From: Tachypleus tridentatus | Taxonomy: Eukaryota; Arthropoda; Merostomata; Xiphosura; Limulidae | NCBI RefSeq assembly: GCF_004210375.1 | Contig: NC_134825.1 | Coordinates: 7,068,001-7,132,000 of the forward strand | Reading direction: 5' to 3' | DNA length: 64,000 nucleotides | Shown here: piece after piece, positions 34,278 to 44,741 of the stretch | Numbering within the stretch: position 1 is the stretch's first letter | Layout of the letters: the number at the start of each line of letters is the position of its first letter | The notes under the pieces: generated by a model | What the model was told of the DNA's origin: nothing | The model's input: only the letters and a program-made list of their open reading frames with translations | Databases searched by the model: none | Translations under genes and position numbers: made by a program

Positions 34278-35761
34278 TAGTCGTTTCTCAGTGCTCTATA
34301 CAAACAGAATAACTCTAGGAATATTATAGTCGTTTCTCAGTGCTCTATACAAACAGAATAACTCTAGGAATATTATAGTCGTTTCTCAGTGCTCTATACA
34401 AACAGAATAACTCTAGGAATATTATAGTCGTTTCTCAGTGCTCTATACAAACAGAATAACTCTAGGAATATTATAGTCGTTTCTCAGTGCTCTATACAAA
34501 CAGAATAACTCTAGGAATATTATAGTCGTTTCTCAGTGCTCTATACAAACAGAATAACTCTAGGAATATTATAGTCGTTTCTCAGTGCTCTATACAAACA
34601 GAATAACTCTAGGAATATTATAGTCGTTTCTCAGTGCTCTATACAAACAGAATAACTCTAGGAATATTATAGTCGTTTCTCAGTGCTCTATACAAACAGA
34701 ATAACTCTAGGAATATTATAGTCGTTTCTCAGTGCTCTATACAAACAGAATAACTCTAGGAATATTATAGTCGTTTCTCAGTGCTCTATACAAACAGAAT
34801 AACTCTAGGAATATTATAGTCGTTTCTCAGTGCTCTATACAAACAGAATAACTCTAGGAATATTATAGTCGTTTCTCAGTGCTCTATACAAACAGAATAA
34901 CTCTAGGAATATTATAGTCGTTTCTCAGTGCTCTATACAAACAGAATAACTCTAGGAATATTATAGTCGTTTCTCAGTGCTCTATACAAACAGAATAACT
35001 CTAGGAATATTATAGTCGTTTCTCAGTGCTCTATACAAACAGAATAACTCTAGGAATATTATAAAATAACAGCTGGTTTCTTCATCTCATCCTTCATAGT
35101 CGTTTCTCAGTGCTCTATACAAACAGAATAACTCTAGGAATATTATAGTCGTTTCTCAGTGCTCTATACAAACAGAATAACTCTAGGAATATTATAGTCG
35201 TTTCTCAGTGCTCTATACAAACAGAATAACTCTAGGAATATTATAAAATAACAGCTGGTTTCTTCATCTCATCCTTCATAGTCGTTTCTCAGTTCTCTAT
35301 ACAAACAGAATAACTCTAGAAATATTATAGTCGTTTCTCAGTGCTCTATACAAACAGAATAACTCTAGGAATATTATAAAATAACAGCTGGTTTCTTCAT
35401 CTCATCCTTCATAGTCGTTTCTCAGTGCTCCATACAAACAGAATAACTCTAGGAATATTATAGTCGTTTCTCAGTGCTCTATACAAACAGAATAACTCTA
35501 GGAATATTATAAAATAACAGCTGGTTTCTTCATCTCATCCTTCATAGTCGTTTCTCAGTGCTCCATACAAACAGAATAACTCTAGGAATATTATAGTCGT
35601 TTCTCAGTGCTCTATACAAACAGAATAACTCTAGGAATATTATAAAATAACAGCTGGTTTCTTCATCTCATCCTTCATAGTCGTTTCTCAGTGCTCTATA
35701 CAAACAGAATAACTCTAGGAATATTATAAAATAACAGCTTGTTTCTTCATTATTTTTATAA
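34278..35761. repeat. 49-bp satellite with 133-bp higher-order units
   Basis: The monomer is TAGTCGTTTCTCAGTGCTCT then ATACAAACAGAATAACTCTA and GGAATATTA. Sixteen monomers run head to tail from 34278 to 35061. Then a 35-bp spacer (contains AACAGCTGGTTTCTTCATCT) appears, followed by 3 monomers, spacer, 2, spacer, 2, spacer, 2, spacer and 1. Starts after spacers are at 35097, 35279, 35412, 35545 and 35678, so the last blocks form a 133-bp higher-order unit (2 x 49 + 35). The end of the spacer also precedes the very first monomer. Confidence 0.98.
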
Positions 35762-36911
35762 GCATATAAAACATTACTATAACAAAGAGTTATTAAACCA
35801 AGTTTTATCCTGGATATTTATCAACATTCCAAGTGTCCACTCATGTTTCAAGATAATATAAATTCTGGTAAAACAGTAACAACATGTTCCTCGGTTTTTA
35901 AAAACATAGAAAATCTCAAACTGTCCATTATTTTTATTTTGTCAGTGAAAAACTTCATGTATCAAAGGGTTTATGTAACATAAACATTCATTTGGCACCT
36001 AATTATGATTACCTAACAAGTACTAACTTTAATGTACTCAGCAAATACAACTATTTAAGCAGGCTATTAATATGTACCTATAATCTTTTAACCAAATATT
36101 CTATGTTATGTGGTTATTAAACTATAATTATAAAAGGTAACATATTTGGAAATATAATTTTTACATTATGGACAAAGCACATATGAAAAACATTATATAT
36201 ATACACTTAATACTGGAACATCCTGTGACATTTACAGTCTATAGAAAGTTTCTAAACAAAAAACTGAGTAAAAAATACAACAGATAATGAATAAATCAGA
36301 ACAGTTACAAGATTTCAACGACAGCTTCAGCTTACAGGAGATCCATCTCAGTAAATGGTTTAAATATCAAGCAGTTGATAAAATAATAAACTGTTACAAT
36401 CCAGGTTTTAATGCAATTTTTCTGTTCTTAGAAAGTGTGGTAAAATTTGTTATTAAACAATTTAATAAACAATCAGGTAACACACTGTAAATCAGAAAGA
36501 TTCAATTTAAGAAAATGAGAACACTTAAGAACGAAATATATATATACAGTAGTGCTCACGGTTCACTTGATGTGTAGTACAAAACAGAATTAAATGTCAG
36601 ATGTAATAAATCAATTCTACTCAAAACATGAATATAAATAAGCATTCACAGTTACATAATACAGAGTTCATGCAGAGTTATACATGATCCAACAGTAATG
36701 GTGCACCTACTACCAGTCTTTGAAAAGATTACTCAACCTATTTGAAACTAATTATATAGAATGTTGACTGGCTTAGTTTCCCATACATATTACAACAATT
36801 TGATATGATGAAAAGTTTTTGAAAATGTTTTACTCTGAATCAACTGAACTACTGTTAGAAAACACAACAGATCTAAATTCAATATTAACTAATATCTGAT
36901 GAATTAAAAAA
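35762..36911. other. Probable 3' flank/UTR of the TMEM121-like gene
   Basis: AT-rich sequence lying downstream of the minus-strand stop at 36912. No coding feature. It could hold the 3' untranslated region, but I cannot place a polyadenylation site with confidence. Confidence 0.35.
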
Positions 36912-37676
36912 TTAATCCTCAGGTTTTCTGTAAATAACTTCCAATTCTAAACTTATGCCTCTTCCCGAGTCTTGCTTTTGAAAGTTTTCTTGCAATAACT
37001 GCCACCATAGAACAATGTCTGGTATCGACAAACGTAACAAAATAACAACTGCGATAATGTTTTTCATTAAAAACAGGGATATATCATGATCAAAAGAGGT
37101 CCACAAGTAGACTCTAATCCCCAGGTAAGGAAGGTTTATCAAGAACAAATATGCAAATTTGTAGAACAAACCTAAACCTAGAGAAGCTGGCTTCAAACCA
37201 AATGCTGAAAGACTTAGTTTGTAAAGTGCCAAAGTTGGAAGAATGAAGTTAATGGAAGAAAGCACAAGGATTCCATTTGACATAGCTAAAGGAAGCACAA
37301 GTTGAGATTGGTTTGTAAACAGAATTCCAAGAAAGGTAACACTGTCAAATATTTCAAATGTAGTGTTTGTTGAAAGTAAGCTGATGTAATACTGACGAGC
37401 AGAGTGGGAGACTGAACCATGATGGCTCTCCACAAGTAGAAGAAAGACAACAGCTGAAGCAGCTAGAAGAAGTTTTAAAAGCTGAGGACTGAACTGAGAT
37501 GACATTTCTAACCTTTGAGCAATCTCTAGTTTTAACAGAAGTATCACTTTGGTGATAAGCAAAGAAGAATACAAAATCCACACCATGTAACAAGAAGGAA
37601 GCATTCCTATCCAACCAAATGGCTGAAGAGTTTGCAAACTTTCATCTTGACCATTCGTAGAATGTCTCAATTTATC
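36912..37676 (-). CDS. TMEM121-like multipass membrane protein, last exon
   Basis: It encodes 254 residues with no breaks. Hydrophobic stretches include GMLPSCYMVWILYSSLLITK, LLLAASAVVFLLLVE, ILVLSSINFILPTLALY, FYKFAYLFLINLPYLGIRVY and MKNIIAVVILLRLSI. The order 'FD...FLGILF', then 'LP..AL..LS', then 'L...NLPYL.IR..LW...D.SLF..KN' resembles the TMEM121 family of vertebrates and invertebrates, whose biochemical role is poorly known. The acceptor CAG is at 37677-37679. It joins in phase 0 to the exon ending at 37963. The combined length of 331 residues fits TMEM121 proteins (about 320). The stop is at 36912-36914. Confidence 0.7.
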   Translation of the reverse strand, partial: DKLRHSTNGQDESLQTLQPFGWIGMLPSCYMVWILYSSLLITKVILLLKLEIAQRLEMSSQFSPQLLKLLLAASAVVFLLLVESHHGSVSHSARQYYISLLSTNTTFEIFDSVTFLGILFTNQSQLVLPLAMSNGILVLSSINFILPTLALYKLSLSAFGLKPASLGLGLFYKFAYLFLINLPYLGIRVYLWTSFDHDISLFLMKNIIAVVILLRLSIPDIVLWWQLLQENFQKQDSGRGISLELEVIYRKPED

Positions 37677-37962
37677 CTGAAATTATAAAAAAGATCATAC
37701 TTAATAGAAATGTCAGGTTTTAATACATCTTTAAACACATTTTATGATGTTATTATCAAACTATCTTCACTAATGTTTCTATATCTAGAACAAATAAGTT
37801 GTAAAACACACACATGACGAAGTTACCTTCATTGGTTGAATTTTAATCACAGTGTAGGAAGAGCATAATTAGAATGTTAAGTACTTGTCTACAAAATAAA
37901 TGTTTACATTAAAAATAATTCAAATTTTAAGAAAACTTTGAATCAATATTTAAAACTCTAAC

Positions 37963-38193
37963 CATTTTTGCATTGAATCGATATGCTGCAACAACTGCTG
38001 CCATAAACATGATTAAGATAAGAAAATCAGCCAAAAACCAGAAGTACCATCCAGCAGATCCCTGGTTGTTCAGTATTAATAGGTAGTTGAGCATACTGCC
38101 TTGGACAACCAATACTAAAAGAAGGAGAGTTCCATCAAGGATTTGAGTAAAAAGTCGAACTTTACATCTTCCACATGATGCGGTTTGAGTCAT
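37963..38193 (-). CDS. TMEM121-like protein, first coding exon
   Basis: It encodes 77 residues: MTQTASCGRCKVRLFTQ, then the hydrophobic DGTLLLLVLVVQGSMLNYLL and WYFWFLADFLILIMFMAAVV. The chosen start ATG at 38193 lies 2 bases after a CAG acceptor, so the 5' untranslated region is probably split by an intron and the promoter lies further upstream (above 38.2 kb). The donor after ATG (GTTAGA at 37957-37962) joins to DKLRHST of the next exon without loss of frame. Two transmembrane helices here plus those in the second exon give a multipass protein, probably of the plasma membrane or endomembranes. The homology call is from family pattern memory. Confidence 0.7.
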
Positions 38194-38329
38194 ATCTGCA
38201 AGATCTACAATACAGAAACAAATATTAAAAAAGTAACCTTAACAGACTTCTGAACTAATTTATTCCTTCATCTATGTGACAGATGTAAATCAGAGTTAAG
38301 GTATTAACAATGAGTTCTGAGGTTTCCTA

Positions 38330-38960
38330 CATGTGGCATTAATCCAGTTTGACTGAATACCATTTATAACAACTGTTTTTTTCCATCCAGCCAGTTTTCT
38401 ATCCAATGAACTAGCCTATCTCCTACATTTACAGAGACAGATTTTAACAAGCCTTTTATTTGGCACCTGGTCAAATGATTTCTGAAAATTTAGCTACATA
38501 AATTCACACCCATACCTTCACCTACATAAGCACTAACCTCCCTAGAATTAAATTCGATACTTCTTTAGATACAACTTGAAATCCTATCTGCTCTACAACT
38601 AGCAAAAACATTTTTCCTTTGATAGCTTAAAAGACTGGCCAACCGGAACACTGTGTTCATTTTCTTCCATAACACTATTTGGGTTATTTTTATCACAAGT
38701 CTATTCACAATTCAAATTGTGATATCCCACCTGCATTATCTTGCATTTATTATAATTAAAAGCCATTTGCCATTTATTCACCCAACTCACAAAATAATCC
38801 AAATCCTTTTGCATGGCAGCAGCATCCTTCTCGCAACCAGCAGCACTCAAGACCTTAATGTCATTAGCAAATTTAAGTAATTTATTTGCTATTCCTTCAC
38901 CTATTTCATTGACGTAAATCAAAAGAACAAAGATGCTAAAACTGAGCCATGAGGTACTGA
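38330..38960 (-). mobile_element. CR1-like LINE fragments, rearranged
   Basis: At 38922-38701 the minus strand has an open frame with KLLKFANDIKVLSAAG (YADD-type block, decayed), MQKDLDYFVSWVNKWQMAFN and KCKIMQVGY. This is the RT region of the CR1-like family also seen at 22.1-23.1 kb. Downstream in the same orientation, at about 38520-38330, lie WIENWLDGKKQ and 'FQK.FDQVP'-like pieces that normally come before the YADD block. The order is therefore inverted relative to a canonical LINE, meaning two separate fragments or a local rearrangement. It lies upstream of the TMEM121-like exon, probably in its first intron. Confidence 0.75.
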
Positions 38961-41900
38961 ACCAGTCTGACTCAGCTTCTACAGAATGTATCTCATGACA
39001 ACAAAAACCTACTTGAAGTTACAAACACTGCCACTCTTCACATTATTTTCATTGTTCTATCCATATTAAACACACTACTAGCTTGCATTTCAACAAACTT
39101 CCTGTCATTAACAGGATTTTTCATGATAAAAGCCAAACACATTTTTCACAGATAAGACATTCAGGTGCATTTAAAATCATGACATGTAAATGAATGTGGC
39201 CTTTCACACATCCAACAAATAGCACACATAATTATATTTTGTACATTCACACCAAAGAAAAATGACTGTATAAAAACTACCTACATTTAACCAGGTTTTC
39301 AGTTATTCCTGTCACTTCAAAAATCCTTGATTGCATCAAGTGATTTCAAGTCATTCATTTTATTTCTTGTAGTTCTAGAGTTATTGTAGTAACAGTTTAT
39401 TCTACTCTAAGAACACGTGTAGTTTGTAAGTTAATAACCCTTTACAAATAAACAAGTTCCTACATTATTTACATATAAACATCCATTTTCCCATTGCAGT
39501 TATCTACAAATACAATAAGCTAACCTGCTCATCACTACATAATAATCTAAGAACACACTAGTGATATATTTTAATCCCCATAGTTCAGTTTTGACAGTTT
39601 CCCTTTTCTTTAAATACATTTATCATTTTGACCCACTTTTCACTACTAAAATCAGAGGTTAGATTCCCCTTGGTGGATTCAACAAATAGCTGCCCGATGT
39701 GGCTTTGCTACAAGAAAACACACACTACACCAGCCTCTATACATCACTTTTAGCCCCTTTACTACATCATTCTGTGTCCATTATATCCTCCAACCCTGCC
39801 CATGGAAAATATAACAAAATTCTTTTCTACCTTTTTACACCACAGACTATCTTGTCCAAGCACCATACTAAAGATTCACTCACAGGTATAACCTCTATAT
39901 ATTTTTCATTCTTTCTTATATTACTTTGTTTTCATTCCTTTTCCTAGTTTCTTATCTGTACAAACTAAAGGCTGAAATACGTTAGCTGTTCATTACAGTT
40001 AAATTCACTATTACTACATTTACTATTTTTAACTTCATAAAACTCATTATTAGTTATTGTATCTTTCATATGGAAAAGCCTAAGGTCCTCTTGAAATTGT
40101 GCTGCTATTTTCTACAGTTTACCTTTCACTTTGTTTATCACCTTGACTCTACTTAAGATAGCCTCAGCGGTACAACAAATATTGTAATTAGCAATAAATA
40201 AACGAAAAATATAATAGAAAAGTCCACTTTTTTTTTGGAAATAAGACCCCACATACACTTTGTTGTGCAAGTTATACCCTTGTAGTAAGAAGATATTTGC
40301 ACAAGAAAATATGTTATGTACATTACAAAAAAACAAAAATTATAGAATCAAATAAACATAAAGTAACAATTCTAATAATAAGACCATGATGTACCCACTA
40401 GATTCTAAAGAATTGTATGAAATTTACAGTTTCACAATTCTTTTGTCACAGTACAAGAATGTCTGGCACACCCCATCACCCTCTTCTTGAGCAAAAAGGA
40501 AAGGTGGTACTTGACACTTATAAAGCTTTAGGAAAATGAAAAACAATTTTTTTTTTACAATACTTTCAGTCTCTATATGTGAGAACAACTCAGTTTAATT
40601 CAAATAGATAGCAAACTCTTATACATTCCTTAATCAACATGGTTGTTCTTACCTAGCACTTAATATTATATTAGAATCACTATTAAAGTCTGTAAGTTAA
40701 GTCAATTTATGAACTAGTAGCAACAATCTTGCTTCAAAGAGGCAATGCTTCTCATTCTTCCTTAAAAATTACAAAATAATCATTAGCTACTAAGATAGTA
40801 CTAATATACTGATATGTGTTCAACTGATAATAACATTCATAACAATAGTTTTCACTGCTAGAACACATAAATGGAATCACTGTGGTAATTATCAAAACTG
40901 GAATACAGTTTATCCAGGTTATCACCCTCAGATGAAAAACACAGTAATTTATACTGTTTGGTTAGCATAAAAAATTATGTTGTATGTGTGTGCAGCACAT
41001 TAAATGGTCATTTATATTCATCAATAATTTCTGATTGAAACTAACTACATAGATCAAAGGTGAATAATAAGACAGTAAACAATTTAGCCAATTTGATATA
41101 CCAGTCTAACTAGAATTATCTAAACTTGTATAACAAAACTTATGAGTTAAAATGATTTGATTCATCAATTGTGATCTCTCAGTGTTATGAATATTCTTAA
41201 GCACAAAAAAGCAAAGGTAACAAGCAATCTTTCCACATAATTACATGAGAGTTTCTGTGCAAGCAAAGAATTTTAAATGTTTAAGGGAGCCCACAAAAAC
41301 TACATAGATTCCAAACACTATATTGTATGAGCAAGGTTCAGGACTATTTTGTTATTTGTCACTTGGGAGACTACTTATGTTAAGTATGCTTGAATAGATG
41401 GTAGCTTTTCAGTGGTGGAAATGGCATAAAATAACTGATGCAAATATTAACTTCATTTTTATAGTTACAGCTCTATTACTAATATAAGTGTTTAGACTAA
41501 AAATCCTGCTTCGATGAACGTTTTACTACATAATTTAATCTGTAGTACCTGAACCGCTACGACTAGTTTTTCATAGCATTTTGCCAATTAAAATCTAAAT
41601 TTATAACATCTAGTCCAACTGTTACAAGACAGGTTACGACTTCAATTATATATTCCTAATATGTCATAAACTTCGATTACAAATATAATCAATTGAGCTA
41701 AAATAGGGGTGTGAGGGTGCACTATCATCCCTGATATATAGATGACGCTGTACACGTGTAGTTCTTATCGTATATAACTTAGTATAGAAGTACGAAAATC
41801 GTTCATACGACAACGAAGGTAAATGTAATATATTGTCAGATCGTCGTAAAACTAGAACAAAATTGGTCTGTTGTGGATCACACTCACAGTACTTTGGGAG

Positions 41901-42585
41901 CTGTAAGATGAAGTAGAAGAAATAAATGTTTATTTTTACTTTTAAATTGTTACTGTTACTAGTATTATTGGAATTACTAGTAATATTAGGTAATGTGCAA
42001 AAAAAGAAAACCGATCAGTCTCCAACTGAGAGTTAATACTTACAAACAGAAATAAGGAAAAGTGGAAAGAAAGCTTAAAACACAACTTTTTTAATTATGA
42101 AAATAATTATACAATTTTTGTAAAAAAGAAGTGCGTGCAGTGCCGGTAGTAAACAAACATGTAAGCGGTCTCTAGTATTTCATTTCAATAAGGGAGCGCT
42201 ACAAAATATAGGTGTTAAAAGACATATCAAAGCGAAAACTCAAACCACAGGCAAGTACATTTCGGTAATATTTGCAAGCTCTCGTTATCTATAATACTTA
42301 TAAAAGTTAAGATGTGCAGTAGTTATATAAATGAAATGCGAAAACTAAAACATTACATTTCACTTAAGTATTATGCTACAAGCTCTCTGTTTCCTTTGAA
42401 TCGAAGTAATCAAATTAAGAGTTGATGATAACACACAAAAAAATTCACCTTAAAATGTTTACTTCAATGTAAGCTCATTTTGCACATAGAGGGGTTGTCA
42501 TACGAACATTACCTTTAAAGCAAGAGCAAAATAACATTGTAAACTTAATAAAAAATAATTCAAATTTTCAAGCAGCATGGCAACA
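38961..42585. other. No gene; one SINE fragment
   Basis: AT-rich sequence, probably upstream/intron of the TMEM121-like gene. The only recognised item is a fragment of the second SINE family at 39652-39722 (TGCCCGATGTGGCTTTGCTA then ACACACAC). No promoter or exon is supported. Confidence 0.45.
39652..39722 (+). repeat. Second SINE family, 3' fragment
   Basis: GGTTAGATTCCCCTTGG, then GATGTGGCTTTGCTACAAGA and an ACACAC end match the family at 4432. Confidence 0.65.
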
Positions 42586-42586
42586 C

Positions 42587-42992
42587 TATGGTAGCTCTTA
42601 ATCAGTGATGTCGAGAAAACCTACTTGTAGAGAAATATATATGCAAAAACGACTCGTTTGGGTTGAGAAAATATTTTACATAGAAAAACGAACAACATTT
42701 CGACCTTCTTCGGTCATCGTTAGGTCCACAAACCAATATAAAGAAACGCCTTTATACCTATATTAATATAATAAAATAAATAAAATTATATATTCAAACA
42801 TCTAACACCGCCTTCTACGTTCCGACACTCAGTTGCACAACCCCTTTCAAACATGTGGTCAGCTTCCGGTCAATTACCTCTTTCTTTGTGAACCTGACGA
42901 TGACCGAAGAAGGTCGAAACGTTGTTCGCTTTTCTATGTAAAATATTTTCTCAACCCAAACGAGCCGTTTTTGCATATATATGGTAGCTCTT
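42587..42992. mobile_element. Penelope-type remnant with inverted ends and 13-bp TSD
   Basis: 380 bp with the two Penelope termini in inverted orientation (GTGATGTCGAGAAAACCTAC at left, CAAACGAGCCGTTTTTGCAT at right) and only a short central stretch from the 3' untranslated region. The coding region is gone. TATGGTAGCTCTT flanks it at 42587-42599 and 42980-42992. A hammerhead-like core lies at 42894-42920. Confidence 0.88.
42894..42920 (+). ncRNA. Hammerhead-like ribozyme core
   Basis: CTGACGA (42894-42900), TGACCGAAGAAGGTC (42901-42915; GACC pairs with GGTC), then GAAAC (42916-42920). This is the CUGANGA-stem-GAAA arrangement of a hammerhead catalytic core, in a Penelope terminus where such motifs are known. 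One extra U sits between the core and stem II. Confidence 0.45.
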
Positions 42993-43310
42993 GTTTGTAG
43001 CTAAATACAAAGCTGAACAAATGGTTATACTCAGCCCACCAGGGGTATCGAAACCCGGTTTCTATTAGTATAAATACGTAGACACACCAGTGACCACTGA
43101 GGAGCACTATAGTAACATCCAGTGGCGTACTTAAGTAAGGGCTGGAGAGAGTTCAGCCTCAGGACTAATGGTCTTAATATGGGCCCATTTATAATTTTAT
43201 TCTATGTCACTGATAACATCTATAAATTTGGTATATCTAATTGAATGCAACTAAATCCTTAAGGTTTAGTTTCAACAAACCAATTACCAGAGTTGAAAAT
43301 AAAATGGTTT

Positions 43311-43532
43311 GGTTTGGTTTTGTGTGAATTTCGCGCAAAGCTACACGAGGGCTGTTTGCGCTAGCTGTCCCTAATTCTGCAGTGTAACACTAGAGAGAAG
43401 GCAGCGAGTCATCACCACCCACCGCCAACCCTTTACTTCTCTTTTACCAACGAATAATGGGTATTAACCGTCACATTATAACGACCCCACGGCTGAAAAG
43501 GCGAGGATGTTTGGTGTGACGGGGATTCGAAC
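43311..43532 (-). repeat. tRNA-derived SINE, copy 9, truncated by Tc1 sequence
   Basis: The reverse copy runs from TTTCGCGCAAAGCTACACGA to GACGGGGATTCGAAC and stops within the tRNA-like head, where Tc1 transposase sequence begins. The break is abrupt and without duplication, so it reflects a deletion or recombination junction. Confidence 0.92.
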
Positions 43533-43535
43533 AGC

Positions 43536-43833
43536 TTGGTTAAACTTTGCTGAGAAGCACCAAACATGAAACGTAGAAAAGTGGAAGGTTTTGTTCTCTG
43601 ATGAGAAAAAAAAATTTAACCTGGATGGTTCAGATGGCTTTCAACGTTACTGGCATGATAAGGATATCCCACCGGAGACATCTTCTATCCGACACAGTGA
43701 AGGAGGTTCCATCATGATCTTGGGTGCTTTCTTCTTCCATAGAACAATGGAGCTAAGTGGTTGAGTCTAACAAAGCAAAAAATGCATATATTTTCTTTAT
43801 GTTCATCGGCCTTAAGATTTTGGCCAGCAGTGT
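43536..43833 (+). mobile_element. Tc1-like transposase fragment
   Basis: The frame LNFAEKHQT, then (after a stop) [32 protein letters not shown] and [12 protein letters not shown] is the Tc1 catalytic block. In the family the Asp of SDEK is the first DDE residue. Only about 200 bp of the gene remains, followed by a terminal-repeat-like TTAAGATTTTGGCCAGCAGT that abuts the mariner insertion. Confidence 0.8.
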
Positions 43834-43834
43834 A

Positions 43835-44741
43835 CGAGGTCTGTTCAAAGAATACGCGGACTGTTTGAATTGCGCGGCTCCAGTTGGTTCCAGGGGAATC
43901 CGCTTGGTGTCGCTAGGTTTGCACAGATCAGCTGATTACGACGCCATTTCCCGATTGCAGATATCTTCATTTGTGTATTAGCTACGCGGTTTTAAGTGAA
44001 ATGCGATTTTTTCGTTTGGCGGATTTCAGAATGAATGACCTGAAGGAGCAACGACTTGCTGTGAAATTTTGTGTTAAACTTGGAAAATCTGCGACTGAAA
44101 CTTTTGCTATGCTTAACACGGCTTACGGTGATGTTGCTATGAAGCGTACGGCGTGTTTCAAGTGGCATGAACGTTTTAAGGATGGTCAACAGTCCATTGA
44201 AGATGATGAGCGTCCTGGACGTCCTTCTACGTCAACTGACGACCTACACGTCGACAAAATCAACATCCTGGTGCGGGCAAATCGACGTCTGACTGTCAGG
44301 GAGCTTGCTGAAGAGTGTGGGATATCAGTTGGATCTTGTTACGAGATTTTGACCGAAAAATTGAAGATGCACCGCGTTGCTGCGAAATTTGTGCCTCAGA
44401 ACTCGTGAGTTTCTGGCCAAACACTCGATCACTGTTCTTCCCCACCCCTCCTACTCACCTGACCTTGCTCTTTGCGATTTTTTCTTGTTCCCCAAACTCA
44501 AAAGACCCTTGAAAGGAAGAAGATTTGAGACGATTCCCGAGATTAAGGCAAATGCGACGAAGGAGCTGGAGGACATTACAAAAGAAGCGTACCAGGACTG
44601 TTTCAACAAGTAAAAACACCGTTGGGATAAGTGTGTGCGTTGGGGAGGAGAGTACTTTCAAGGGGTCCCAGATTTGTAACTTCTAAATAAAGTACATTTT
44701 GTTTTATGACGTCGGTCCGCGTATTTTTTTAACAGCCCTCG
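43835..44741 (+). mobile_element. mariner element, internally deleted, TA duplication
   Basis: The ends CGAGGTCTGTTCAAAGAATA (43835 onward) and TATTTTTTTAACAGCCCTCG (to 44741) are inverted repeats flanked by TA at 43833-43834 and 44742-44743. At 907 bp it is about 400 bp shorter than a typical 1.3-kb mariner. It inserted into the end of the Tc1 fragment. Confidence 0.92.
43971..44613 (+). pseudogene. mariner transposase, central deletion
   Basis: The N-terminal half, open to 44405, has the helix-turn-helix DNA-binding part: AVKFCVKLGKSATETFAML, then TACFKWHERFKDG, DDERPGRPSTS, and LTVRELAEECGISVGSCYEI. It breaks off at KFVPQNS, just before the catalytic domain. The C-terminal part resumes in another frame at about 44408 with REFLAKHSITVLPHPSYSPD, containing the third catalytic Asp. 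It continues with LKGRRFETIPEIKA to a stop at 44611, with the usual WDKCVRWGGEYF downstream. The first two catalytic aspartates are deleted, so the protein is dead, while the DNA-binding half is intact. Confidence 0.9.

Noticed and set aside
34278-35761. CRISPR-like array (constant units with spacer)
   Set aside because: Monomers are tandem without unique spacers, the 35-bp spacer is itself constant, and the genome is animal. This is a satellite.
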